64,000 bases of DNA. Origin: Chromera velia. Lineage: Eukaryota; Sar; Chromeraceae. Each line of letters starts with the position of its first letter. Position 1 is the first letter of the stretch. Below the pieces are notes generated by a model. That model saw only the letters and a program-made list of their open reading frames with translations, searched no databases and was not told the DNA's origin. Shown piece after piece: positions 44,613 through 55,680 of this stretch. The stretch covers positions 40,001-104,000 of the forward strand of contig JAHBMJ010005646.1 of the NCBI GenBank assembly GCA_018398765.1, written 5' to 3'. Both the position numbers and the translations under genes were made by a program.

Positions 44613-46995
44613 TTTGGTTCTTCAGGCTGTCTGCGTTGGAGGAGGACTTCTTCATGCACGCTCTGGTGGAGGACATCAAGGCCCAACACGACGGGGCTAA
44701 GGCGGATGACAACGAGCAGAAGAGAATGGAGAAGGTGCTGGAGGGCGCAGAGGAGGTGGTGGAGAAAATCGAAACTGCACAGTCAGTCAGTCAGTCTCAG
44801 TGGGGGGAAGGGGAAGGAAAGAAAATTGAAACTGCACAGTCAGAAGAGAATGGAGAAGGTGCTGGAGGGCGCAGAGGAGGTGGTGGAGAAAATCGAAACT
44901 GCACAGTCAGTCAGTCAGTCTCAGTGGGGGGAAGGGAAAGGAAGCCGGGGGACACAGAGCGAGAGCGGACACTCAGAAGGTCATAGCAGAAAAAATGAAA
45001 TCTAACCTGCTTTCCTTGATGCGGAGAGAGGACCGTGAGGAACGCACATGTGTTGTGCAAGCCGATCATTTTTCTGGGTTCAAATTTGATTCGGTTACTT
45101 GGCACACTCGTCTGACTGTCTGTACACGGAAATAATAAAAGGAAAAAATAACATGTGGTCTGTCTGTTTGACTGCCTGTCCTTCTATGTGCAGTTTGAAC
45201 GGTGATGAGGAGAAGGTCTTCATTCAGCAAGTTGCCAGGGACCTCATGTGGGACAAGGACCACCCAGGAGCCCACCACGAGGGGCATGCAGAGGAAGTGG
45301 TTGATGCCGAGCATGACCCCAGAATGAAGAGCATCATGAGCGGAGCTCATCAGGTCAGTAAGTCAGTCAGAAAAAAGTGAGAAAGATGAGAAGAACACGA
45401 CTATGAGAAGTGAGCAAGATGAGAAGAACGCAACTGTGAGAAAGAGAACTTTCTTGACAAACAGAATCAGAATATGAACGGAAAAAATGAAGCAGACAGG
45501 CATTTGTTCGTTCTTCTTCCGTCCTGCAGTGTGGGCTTGAATGAATTCCCACATACGGCTCTTCCACCAAGGTGAAAACGTAAGCCTGTTTCTTTCAGCC
45601 TGCGTCACATAGACACGTTTGGTTTTCGTCAACACGACAACTTTTGCTTTGGTGCCATCGAGGCGACCTGACAGGATCATTTTCTCATCCATGCACTTGT
45701 CTGCAATTCTTAATTCTCGTCTCTGAATTCTTTCAGGTTGCCCATGAAGTCGGGTCGAAGCTCCTCGACCAAGAGAAGGCAATGTTCATGGATGCTATGG
45801 TGGCAGAGGCAGACGCGTACGACGACGGAGGAGAGAAGCAAGAGAAGGTGGAGGTCTCACGGTTGAAGGAGATTATTCAGGGAGCACACAAAGTGGCAGA
45901 GGAGGTCCACTCACAGTCAGTCTAGAAGGCTTGCTTGGGGGAAGACGCAGGGGTCGAGCGATCGTTTCTGTGGATGTGCAGAAAGAAAGACAGTGACCTT
46001 TCTCAGGAGAGAGGGGGGGGGAGAAGTGATGAGAATCTAGGGCCTTCCTTCTCTCTGACCAACAGCTACAGAGGCAGGGGAAAACAACAGAAATGAATTC
46101 CCGTCATGCGGTCTTTGTTGTTAGTCTTCCTCACCGTTCTATATTTTCTCTCTGTCTGTTTGTCTGTTTGTCTATGTGCAGCCTCCAGGATTGGGAGGAG
46201 CAGGTGTTTGTGGACGCTGTTGCTGGAGACATCAAGACCCACGAGCACCAGAGGGAAACGTTGAAGAAGAGACTCGTCAATCAGGCGCTTGGAGGTGCAG
46301 CCTCAGGAGGGAGTGCAACTGACGGAGCACACCACGGAGGCCATCACAGCTCAACACATCACACACACGCAGGGGGCCATCACGACACTCACCATACCTC
46401 CCACACACATCATGACACCGCACACACGACTTCTCACAACACCCACGGTACAGGAGCACACCGCACATCCCACGGAGCTCACGCAACCTCTCACTCATCG
46501 GACCTTCACGCCACCTCAGCCTCCTCACACGGAGGAGGCCATCACGCCACCCACCATACCACACATCACGAGACCACTCACGAAGCTCATGGGGGGGGGC
46601 ACCATGGGGGGGCGCATCACGGTCATGAGACCCATGCAACGCATCACGCCGGGGGGGGTCACGACACACACGGGGGTCACCATGGGCACACAGGGGNNNN
46701 NNNNNNNNNNNNNNNNNNNNNNNNNNNNNNNNNNNNNNNNNNNNNNNNNNNNNNNNNNNNNNNNNNNNNNNNNNNNNNNNNNNNNNNNNNNNNNNNNNNN
46801 NNNNNNNNNNNNNNNNNNNNNNNNNNNNNNNNNNNNNNNNNNNNNNNNNNNNNNNNNNNNNNNNNNNNNNNNNNNNNNNNNNNNNNNNNNNNNNNNNNNN
46901 NNNNNNNNNNNNNNNNNNNNNNNNNNNNNNNNNNNNNNNNNNNNNNNNNNNNNNNNNNNNGGGGGAGTGGAGGTGCCCTCTCTCAAAAGAGGTGA
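42795..46995 (+). CDS. Histidine-rich type II membrane protein with a repeated LxxxEExxF...GAHxVxxEV module
   Basis: Seven exons chain in phase: 42795-43083, 43560-43738, 43910-44043, 44626-44781, 45194-45353, 45737-45915, and 46182 to about 46995 across an assembly gap. The ATG at 42795 (MSSYGHTPGG, context ACACCATG) is preferred; 42594 is the alternative. A single helix lies at residues 58-79 (PFSIALGSVFVILCLFGLTT) after RRR, suggesting a signal anchor with the rest outside the cytosol. Exon 2 is His/Gly-rich (AGHSHGHGHEAEHED). Then a module recurs: LSALEEDFFMHALVEDIKAQ, LNGDEEKVFIQQVARDL, LLDQEKAMFMDAMVAEA, LQDWEEQVFVDAVAGDIK, each followed or preceded by R-(M/L)-x-x-(I/V)-(M/I/L)-x-GA-(H/E)-x-V-x-x-(E/K)-(V/I). 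The last exon turns into a very His-rich domain (HHGGHHSSTHHTH and similar). No family recognised. Metal binding is a guess from composition. The true C-terminus is uncertain because frame across the gap is unknown. Confidence 0.7.
44057..44190. repeat. (GTGA)n / (GA)n / (GT)n tract near a donor of the His-rich gene
   Basis: Starts 14 bp inside the intron after exon 43910-44043 (donor GTCAGTCACTCTGTGTGAG) and continues as GTGAGTGAGTGAG, with GTGG variants, then GA and GT repeats. Confidence 0.95.
44577..44612. repeat. (TGCC)n microsatellite before exon 44626-44781
   Basis: Nine or so TGCC units directly upstream of the acceptor TTCAG, serving in place of a pyrimidine tract. Confidence 0.9.
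44716..44938. repeat. Tandem duplication of the 3' end of exon 44626-44781 with its donor
   Basis: The segment from AGAAGAGAATGGAGAAGG through the donor to GTGGGGGGAAGGG appears at about 44716-44811 and again at about 44840-44938. The second copy preserves the coding sense of the module end (RMEKVLEGAEEVVEKIETAQ) and its own GTCAGT donor, but has no acceptor of its own that I can see. Confidence 0.9.
46308..46696 (+). repeat. Low-complexity His-rich coding repeat (CAT/CAC-rich)
   Basis: In-frame irregular repeats of HHGGHH, HTTHHET and GGGHHGGAHHG type, cut by the gap at 46697. About a third of residues are His. Both other frames are also open, which inflates false ORFs here. Confidence 0.85.
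46697..46960. other. Assembly gap of 264 N inside the His-rich exon
   Basis: The gap falls in the most repetitive part of the exon and probably reflects collapse of the repeat. Coding length and frame across it are unknown. Confidence 0.97.
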
Positions 46996-46999
46996 CTGA

Positions 47000-48649
47000 C
47001 ATTCAATAAGTGAGTGAGTGAATGAAGGAGAGTGACTGAGACCCTTTACGGATCTCGAAAAGGGACAGTCATTGTGTTCGTGCAGCTGTCTGAAGAAACC
47101 TAGGGAGGCACTTGAGGTCGTTTGTGTGCGTGCTGAAGGCCTCCCCCTTCTCTCCCCCATCCCCTTATCTAATCTATTTTCTGACTCTCTCTTCTCGTAT
47201 TATCTAAAGTTTCTTCTATCTACCTCAATTTTAAATTAGACCAAGTTTTCTCGTTGGCAACATTTGAGTGGTGGTTGGGTGGGTGGATGGGTTTTATCTC
47301 TCTGACCTCATGTCTTAATGACAATTGAATAAATGTATTTGCTTGTGGAGACCGGCCGAAACGGTGCCTGGGATGGTCGGTGGGGAATGAGGGGTACCTT
47401 GTATTGTCCGTCCGTTGACCTTCTTTCTTTCTTGCATTTCATTTGATTTAATCGATCGATGTGAATGTTCTTTCTTGATCAAGGCTGCATGTTTCGTCTG
47501 TTGTTCACTGATCTTCTGGTTGACTATCGTACCGTTTTTCGTGACTTTTGGGTGGGAGCCTTCTCGACTGCAGTAGCTCTCCTTTGTTGTTTCCTCCAGG
47601 AGGTCTCTGACCATCTATCTGCACGTGCGTCCGTTCACTCTTTTTCACGATCGTCAATTGATTGATTGTCTCTCTTCCAGTACCGCTCTCAAATCAGGAG
47701 AGGGGCACAGGGGGGGAGAGGATCTGTCTGCCTAGCCCAACAAGTTTGAAGGAAGGAAGATAGGAAGAACGATTCCACTTCCTTCCGTGAGTGGGACGGG
47801 ACGCGCACCATCCTTTTCCTTCTATCAAAGGGAAAGAAGAGGAGGAAAGAAAACTAACCAAAGAGGAGGAAAAAACGTGCATGCATGTGTATTTGTAGTC
47901 AGAGGAGGAGGGCTCGATCGACCCGCACCGTTTCCCACGCGGGTTTCATCACGGTTGAAGGAACACACGAGAACAGAAATTAAAGAAAGGTAGCGTGAGG
48001 GGGGAAGACAGAATGACTCTCGATTGGGTGGGTGTGAGCAGAACATAAAGCTAGGGAGGGCCCTGAGTGGATCGAGGAGGGGTCGGGGAATCGAATTAAG
48101 GAAAATGCAGATTAGCAAAGCCTCTCTTGCATTTAATTTCTCCCTATCGATCCCTTTCGTTCCTTCCCATCGCGACCCATGGACGTGTTTCCCCCCGCTA
48201 CAGCATATGCACAGTTGATCCACAAGTCTGGCGCTGTCTGTCAGACCCGGTGGGTATCAATCGTGTGCTGCTGCGTGGACGAGAAAGAATGATCGAATGC
48301 GTTGATTGTCGGATCATTGATCCTTTCTTCACAACTTTCGGTGGAGATTGGGTGGTGAAAACCATTGTGGGAAGGGCATGCAGGGAAAGAATGAGCAGAG
48401 ACTGCATTCATCTCTCACAGCTGCATGTACGTACCTTCAATCATCTATCTAAACAGGGGTGGGAAGTAGGAATGCATTCGATGAAGAAGGTTCAATGTCG
48501 ATCGTCTTCTCGAGTGCTTTATTCCATTCCACTCATTCCTGCACTTCCCTTTCTTCCTCGTCAGTAAATTACTTCCCGGTAATGTAGTTCTTTCCCTAGT
48601 CTCTTTTTCTTTTTGTTCTCTTAATAGTAATTCATGCATGTATGTCGTT
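47000..48649. other. 3' flank and intergenic sequence after the His-rich gene; no gene supported
   Basis: Begins with GTGA repeats at 47009-47025. Candidate poly(A) words (AATAAA near 47329) suggest the end of the plus-strand transcript. Open frames around 47465-48567 have no recognisable domains and overlap on both strands. Confidence 0.45.
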
Positions 48650-48865
48650 TCATCTCTTGGTCGGAGCCTGACTGAGCCTGTCTCAACCTACCCATAGTAA
48701 CTACAACACCATGGCAACCATGATTTCATGGTTTTAAGCTCGCAGTGTTAGCACACACTGTGACACACATCAAATATAAGGGTTAGAGCGATCAACCTCG
48801 CGATCTTTTCACATTAATTAAAGCTAACATTATAATTTTCTAGAACTCAAATATTATTTAATCAT

Positions 48866-50100
48866 AATTATTAGTGATTAGTGATTAGTGGTGCCCTAGA
48901 GCACTGTCGCCGTTTTGTCTTATAGAGGTCGCCCCCGCAAACGGCAGGGGGGTGTACCTCATCGCTGAGGCTCAGACCATACCCCGTGGCCCGCCTGGTT
49001 TCCCAGGCTACTAACAAACAACAATCTGTCTACGCTTTGCATGCTTTAGTCTATGGGCTGCTCAGAAGGGACTGCTCCAAAAATCGATCCAATGACACAA
49101 GACGAAAGGACGCTTTGGCTTTATACACGCCCTCTCTCCATTCTTCTCTCAGCGATTTCTCTTTCTCCCTCCCTCAGCTGTCTTCCTGCTTCCATTGCTT
49201 CCAGGATGGCCTTGCATTCTTCTTTTCTTCTTTCCGTTCCTCCCTTTCTTTTTGTGATCACTCCGTGTCTCTATGCCAGCACTGTTTCATCTAACGACTC
49301 TAGTAACGAGCTTCCAGGTGCGTACCTTCCTGGGCTTTTCTTGAACACTCTTTTTCTGAACGCCGCCCTCCCCAAAAACTCATCCACCGCACTATACCCT
49401 TCGTTTATCAAGAATTTGAACAGAGCTTCAGTGTGCAGTCTTCCTCTTTGTCCTTCTCTTTTCTCTCTGCAAACTTCTCTTGCTCTTTTTTCTCTTCCCT
49501 CGTTCCAGTCTGCTCCTAATGTTCTATACATGTGCGTTCTTTCTCTATCATAAATCGGACACTCAGTCAGCATATGGATCTCATCCTCCAACACCTCTGT
49601 TTCCATCCATTCTTTGCAAAAAGGGCAGAGTCTCTCCTCCAATGGCACTCTCTGCCCTCCTCTTTCTGGCATTTTTCCCTTTGTTCCCGCTAACGTCCTG
49701 TCTCCTACTCTGCAGGCTGCTTTCCTTCTATGTTTTCCTCTTGGTGCTACCCTTCTATAAGAAAAGGGCACCCGTCCCAGTTTTTCTTTCTCTATTTTCA
49801 TTCCTTCTCTTGGTCTTTCTTCTGGCGCCTTTTTAAACAAAATGAGCTGCAATCTGTTTCCGTTTGCTTTTGTTCGATGTATGTGTGCCTTATGGACTAA
49901 CTTATAGATTTTTTTTCCTTTTTCTCTTTCTCTTCTATCTCTCTCTCTCACTCCCCTTTCAATTCTTCACCTGAAGATTTCTTTCTTCCTCTCTTTTATT
50001 TCTTTATCTGTCTTGCTTACAATCCATCTTTCCATCCTATCTACTCTTTCATTCACTGCATGTATCCCTATCTCTCTTGTAATTATACTGTCTCAATCTA
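48866..50100 (-). mobile_element. Degenerate LINE (non-LTR retrotransposon) 3' fragment
   Basis: The minus strand at 49271-49951 encodes the C-terminal part of a LINE ORF2: after a basic stretch (KKAPEERPREGMKIEKEK, YRRVAPRGKHRRKAA) comes the CCHC-like knuckle LCPFCKEWMETEVLEDEIH, with MLTECPIYDRERTHMY. Above 49951 a related frame continues to about 50100 (IHAVNERVDRMERWI) with one frame break. The 3' end appears to be the (AATCACT)n-type tail at 48866-48889 (minus strand). The reverse transcriptase itself is missing, so the copy is 5'-truncated. Confidence 0.7.
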
Positions 50101-51440
50101 GGTCTCAATTCAATTCAAAATTTTAATACTTGAACAGTAACTAGGGGGTATCATATCACAGTGAAAAAAAAAGCAAATAACTCTCTTTGTCAGGTTTTTT
50201 TTTTTGTCTAAAACAACTGTTGTTTAACTGTTGCACGGGTGACACTGTTGCACAACTGTTGTAGGCAAAAAAAAAAAAAGAAAAAAAAAGTAGAGAACTC
50301 TGAGTCGTTTTTCTATAGACTGAATAGACTCTAGAGCTAGCTCTAGAGACATTTTTTTTTTCTGTGATATGCCTAAAAGGCTAAAACGGGGGGAGCATTG
50401 ACTTAAAGTTTGTTTTTAGTGTTTAGCCTGTTCTTCTTCCACCTTTTCCTTCTATCCAGTTTACTGTTCTCGCTGCTAGCTACGACTTCAAGCTTGACTC
50501 TCCTCCTTCCAACTTCGGGATTTGCTAAGTATTTCTTATCCCTCTGTCATGACAAGCGCACAATAAAATACTTTAAATGCATGGGTTGCCATTAGTTGTC
50601 ATTCATCCCTGTTTCCAGAAACTTTAGACTATTACATATTAAAACCATACTTAAGTAAGTAAATTAAGTATTGGTCCTAGTATAGTAGTGACTTTAACAC
50701 TGACTTCACTGACTTAATATTTTTTTTAAATACTTAATTAGCTCAGCAATCTTATACTAGTATATGTTTTGCTTTCGATTGTTCAAAACTATGAAACGCT
50801 GTATCTTGCATCTGAGCATGCACTGCAGTTTAATTTAGAGTTTATAGAATTATTAAATTTAATTGTTATCGCCAGTTATCGATCTAAATTACATGACTCC
50901 AATAAATAGTCTCAACTTTACATGCAGTTATCAATAGGATAAGGCAAGGTCAGGGGAAGACATGGAGAGGTCATAGGTAGTTCAGGTCGATACCTGCCTC
51001 TAAAGTTGAAGTGTGTTGGATGGTTCTAGCAATAGTTATCAATCTTTTACTTAATTTGACAAGAAACCTATATAATATGCAGGAAACCATTCATGCGCAC
51101 CGGTCTAGATGCAAAAGTCTAAAATCATCCACAGGATTTCCTAGAGGATTAATTTCGCGACAATCCTACTAGCGTGGGCTAGGCTCTGCACTCCATAAAA
51201 AAAGAAAAAAAAGAAAAAAAAAGTTTTCAATCTTTTATTTTTTTTTATTTATCAACTGAAAAGTGTATAGTTTTTAATGCAACACTCCATGCAATACTTG
51301 ATCTTGCAATACTTGAACATTGTCAACAGTTGTTTGCTTATTGAATGTCATGATAAATAAAAAAAAAAATCTATTAAAAAAAAGTTTTTCTCATCTTTTA
51401 TTTTTTTTTAATCTAGTGCAGAGTGCCAGAGCCTAGAGCG
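50101..51440. other. AT-rich intergenic sequence
   Basis: Strongly AT-rich with A and T runs and short palindromes, including the perfect 18-bp palindrome TCTAGAGCTAGCTCTAGA at about 50330-50347. No coding content recognised. Confidence 0.6.
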
Positions 51441-51780
51441 TGGGTGTGCTTGCATGGTCGGGCTGAGGGTTGGACACGCTGGTTTCATGGAGAGTGATGC
51501 TCAGATCGTTCATTTCATCTTTTTGCTCCCGCAAGCTTGTCCATTCCCCCCTCTCTCCTCAATTTGTTCTCAACAGGACCGCACACACGCCGAATTTCAA
51601 TTTCCTACCCAAACTTGCAGTTATATAACTTCCTTCCTCTTGAGACTAAAGGCTGCATGCCTACCTGTGGTCTAGCTCTTGACAGAATTAAAAGAGAATT
51701 CAGAAAACGAACACATCAACAGCTTTCATCCAGAGGATGACGTGAAGAAAGTACACAGAATACGGCGGGGAATGTTAAGA
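51441..51780. other. Short GC-richer island in the AT-rich block
   Basis: A plus-strand open stretch of about 70 codons without recognisable motifs. Possibly a remnant of an inserted element. Confidence 0.3.
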
Positions 51781-52675
51781 GCAATCAGATAGCTAGACAG
51801 ACAGATAGATCGAACACCCCAATTAATCGATTATCACATTTATTGTATTGTCGTGGGAACCCTATAAAAATGTTAGTAAATATTAGTAAATATGGGCAAA
51901 TATAGTAATATTTTGAATCTAGTAACTAAATATGGGCAAACCATGATTAATTTTTTTTTTGTGATCTATAAAGCGTATGGAGCCAAAAAGTCGCTCAAAC
52001 GACGTGTAGTTATATAGAAAACATGTATTTTAAAACAAAATCACTCTACAACTAGCTCTACAAATACAGACTACAATAACTTAAAAAAAAAAAATGGGAC
52101 AAAAGATTTTTTAATGAGTGACCCAAAATATTTCAGTCACTATTTTTTACTTAAGAATTTTTCTGGTGATAAAATATGGTAAAATTATGATGAAAGTAAA
52201 AATATTTTTTTTGTTAGTTTTAAAAGTTTTATCATGAAATGAAATCCTTTCTGAACATTTAAAAAGAAAAATAAGTTGTTTAGTGTAAAAATAAAAGTTC
52301 TACTAGTTATATAACCAGAAATATCGTGCTATATAGATCTGACCAAAAAAAATTTTTTGATTCTCCTACAGCTAATCCATGTCACCATCAACGTTGTTCA
52401 TCTATTGAAGTCCTACCCACAATATGTTTCAGCTTCAAACCTGTTCTAAATCATTAAAAAATGACAATCTGGCAAGTTCAAGATTCTGTAGCTACCAGGG
52501 CTGCTACTTTAATAATTCATAACTGACCAAATATTTCACTTTCAGAAGAATGGCTTAGTGGAGCATCATAATTGAAACTCAAAAAACATTGCAAGAACGT
52601 TCTAAAGTGTGTAAAACTTTTAAGTCTTTAAATATTCTGACTTTAAAAAAATATGAGTAAATATGGGTAAAATTA
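51781..52675. other. AT-rich sequence left of the inverted repeat pair
   Basis: Strongly AT-rich with repeated GTAAATATGGGCAAA-type words around 51880-51945. No coding content seen. Confidence 0.5.
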
Positions 52676-53065
52676 GTCCCTATAAAAGTGTACCCAAAAA
52701 GTGTATCAAAAATTGATATTGATGTGAATTTTTGGTACACTTTCAAAAATTGATATCAATTTTGACGCATTGGTTTGAAAGAACTATAAAGAGTTAGGAG
52801 CTCAAACTGATAACGCTTAATAATCAACTATAGATCTCTTAATATGCTTAGTATGAGCTTCTAACTCTTTATAGTTGTTGAGAAAAAAAGTAATAAAAAA
52901 TTGATATCAATTTTTTGGTTAATTTTTTTCTTATATAAAATAAAAATTGGTATCAATTTTTCTGTCACTCTTTTTTTTAAGAACTATAAAAAGTTAAAAA
53001 CTCAAACTATCAATGCTTAAAATTCAAGTAAAGATGTGTAAACACTGTTAGTTTGAACCTCTAAC
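52676..53065. repeat. AT-rich dispersed repeat, left copies
   Basis: A unit of about 210 bp (CCCTATAAAAGTGTACC to GTTGTTGAGAAAAAAAGT) at 52676-52886, followed by a degraded second copy of its latter part at about 52895-53065. Rich in the palindrome AAAATTGATATCAATTTT. The first copy recurs inverted at 54733-54942. Confidence 0.85.
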
Positions 53066-54732
53066 TCTTTGATTGATTGATTGATTGATTGATTGATGTC
53101 AAACCCTAGGTGGAGTTAGAACTCCCGAGCGGCGCATACATGCATGGGTCTGTTCAATTATGCCAGCTGCAAGCTAAGTGGGCGACAGTTATTCGAACTT
53201 AATCGAATCAATCATTTACTACAATATGGTGAGAAATCATAAAGAGGAGAGAGGGTTGAGAGCGCAAGAGCGATGTGATGAACTTGTGAACCCCCAGATT
53301 AGAAAAGGAGGCGGATGCAAAGGGTGAGTCATAACGAGTGAAGCGGTTTGATTGAATTAATGCCAACCACTGCAAAAAGCCTTGTTCGGCAGTCCATCGG
53401 GGGCAGACAGAGAGCTGATGAAGAAAATCATCTACACACTGGCAGCAGGCTTTATAGGTGCACAGCTTTCTATCAGAGCAATCAACAGGCAGCCCACCTT
53501 GCCCGCCCATCGGGTTGTATGTCAGCATGCATAAAAAAGAAAAGATTGAGCCATCCATAACCGACAGGGTAGAACGGGGAAGGGCAGAGACGGAAGGAAC
53601 ACCGGAGGACGACTTGCTACACAGGAGGAAGACAAACATATGGCGAGAGGACGGGAAGTCGCGCCACAGAGGGGTAAGTCTAGTAAGGAGGGGAAAGTGA
53701 GAGGAAGATCATTGCCCATCATCCTCAGAAGCCTTCATGCATTCTTTTGTAACTGTCTGTCTCACTTAAAGTTTGCCCTTGAAGAAAAGTGAGCCGGTGC
53801 CTTGTGCCCTACGACTATTCTGCCCGCGTTGGGAAGACAGATCGGGCTCAACCCTCAGCGAGCGGACAGAAATCAAATCAGCCCAACGAAGCAGCCTGTC
53901 TATAGATCTTATGAATTGTTGGTAGCAGTTATTCTTCTAGGTATGCAACATTGCTGCAGGAATAGTGTGTGTTATGATAGAAAGAGAGTGCCACTAGTCA
54001 GCCACACGGGAGCAGAGAAGGGCTTTGCAGGGAAGAAGACCAAGGATGCAAAGAGAGGGCAGACAGAGGCTGCAAGCAGATAAATGACCACACCAACGGG
54101 CAAACCAAAGCTGCAAAGCATCAAGAGCAAGCAGGTCTGCATTCTGCACTGGCAGACATTCAAGGTAGTAGAGCGCTACGGGGGTTCAGCAGGCTCTAAA
54201 GACTGTTACCTAAGCGTCAATGCTGAGCGGGCCCATGCTTGCAATCAACCCAATTACCCCTCCCAGAGCCCGCGAAGCAGAAACAATACGGGACTCAATT
54301 ATCTTGTTCAAGCACCCCCCTTCAAAGAAAACATACCCCAGATATTTGTATTCGGATGTCCATTCAACTTCCCTCCCACCATACATGACTCTACCTGCAG
54401 ACTGCCCCAGAGCCAAGGCAGACAGACGCAAGATTTTCGTTTTCTTTAAGTTCACAGTCAATCCCTATTCCTTGCAATACCCTTCCAAGGCTGAGAACTT
54501 CTTTTACAGATCTGAGATGGAATAAGCAAGGAAACAGAGATCATCCACATACCCCAGACTACCTAAGATGCAGTTGTTAAAGAGGACAGGTTCGGGCTCT
54601 CTTTCGGGCTCCTCGACGTTGCCCTCCCCCATTCTGCTATCTCACCATCCTGCTCCCTCTGCTTCTTTGTCTACGGCCCCCTCGTTCTTACTAACTGAAC
54701 ACACACAGGGAAGGTCATTGATATAGATAAGA
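53066..54732 (-). mobile_element. Degenerate LINE with reverse-transcriptase remnant and (ATCA)n tail
   Basis: On the minus strand the fragment runs from a truncated reverse transcriptase (PVLFNNCILGSLGYVDDLCF; the YVDDL catalytic motif lies at 54537-54551), past a frame break, to the thumb-like segment LTVNLKKTKILRLSALAL and SEYKYLGYVFFEGG (54210-54480). Then come a C-terminal region (ALDALQLWFARW) and a knuckle-like KLCTYKACCQCVDDFLH with LSVCPRW (about 53400-53500), ending at a (GATT)n/(ATCA)n microsatellite at 53068-53096. That is a typical LINE 3' tail. Several stops and frame changes show that it is dead. Its 5' end abuts the inverted AT-rich repeat. Confidence 0.8.
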
Positions 54733-54942
54733 ACACACTTTTTTTCTCAACAACCATATACAGTTAGAAGCTTATACTAAGCATGCTAAGAGATCTATAG
54801 TTGACTGTTAAGCGTTATCAGTTTGAGCTCCTAACTTTTTATAGTTCTTTCAAACCAATGTGTCAAAATTGATGTCAATTTTTGAAAGTGTACCAAAAAT
54901 TCACATCAATATCAATTTTTGGTATACTTTTATAGGGGTGAG
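54733..54942. repeat. AT-rich dispersed repeat, right inverted copy
   Basis: The inverse complement matches 52676-52886 at high identity over about 210 bp, including CCCTATAAAAGT at the outer edge and GTTGAGAAAAAAAGT at the inner edge. Confidence 0.85.
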
Positions 54943-55680
54943 AAAAATCACTAAAAAAAATAAAATATGAGTAACTTGTGAGTGGTCACTACAAAATTTT
55001 TTTACTATTTTTTCCCTCGAGAAATATAATAGTTTAGAGCATGAAAACTAAAACGTTAGACTCCTGATAGTTCATAGACTTGTGTGATAATTTTAGTTTT
55101 GTCATATTCAATACATATATGAAAATATAAATATGTTACAAAAAAAATTTTTTTTATGACTAATTAGTGAGTCATCAATAATATTTAACAATATATATAT
55201 ATGTCAAATCCTAGGTCAAATCTGTAAAATTAAAAAAATGGTAGTCTAGGAGCGCTCTAGGAATTGAAAAAAAAATTTTAGGACTTCAAACTAAATTTTT
55301 GACCCAATGTGAGACCTGTAGGACCCAACTAGTTAGTATAAGTCTTCACTAAGTCTACTTGGTCAGCTTGGTCCAACACCGCCCCTTTTTTCTGACAAAC
55401 TCAAATCTTCGTTTTTTTTAAAAAAATTATGCATTAATTTTGTCCCCCTAGGTAGCATGCATATTAATATTGTACAGAACATCTGTTCATTGGGTTAATC
55501 TCGAAAAAAACTAGTAAGAAACGAAAAAAACATCTTTAAACCAGATTATACAAGTTTGAATCTACATTGACAGTAACACTGTTCGATGAAAAATGTATGT
55601 CTAACTAGATATCTAAACATTTAAATTTATATTTAACAATATTTCATAATATTTTTATAGGGAAGTGGTGAGGAATCGCA
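54943..55680. other. AT-rich sequence right of the inverted repeat pair
   Basis: Long A/T runs and ATATATATAT near 55192-55201. No coding content. Confidence 0.6.

Noticed and set aside
47825-48223. 132-codon minus-strand open frame
   Set aside because: No recognisable domain, overlaps open frames on the other strand, and lies in the 3' flank of the His-rich gene.
52676-54942. LTR-type element bounded by the 210-bp repeats
   Set aside because: The repeats are inverted, not direct, and the internal reverse transcriptase is of non-LTR type with a microsatellite tail.
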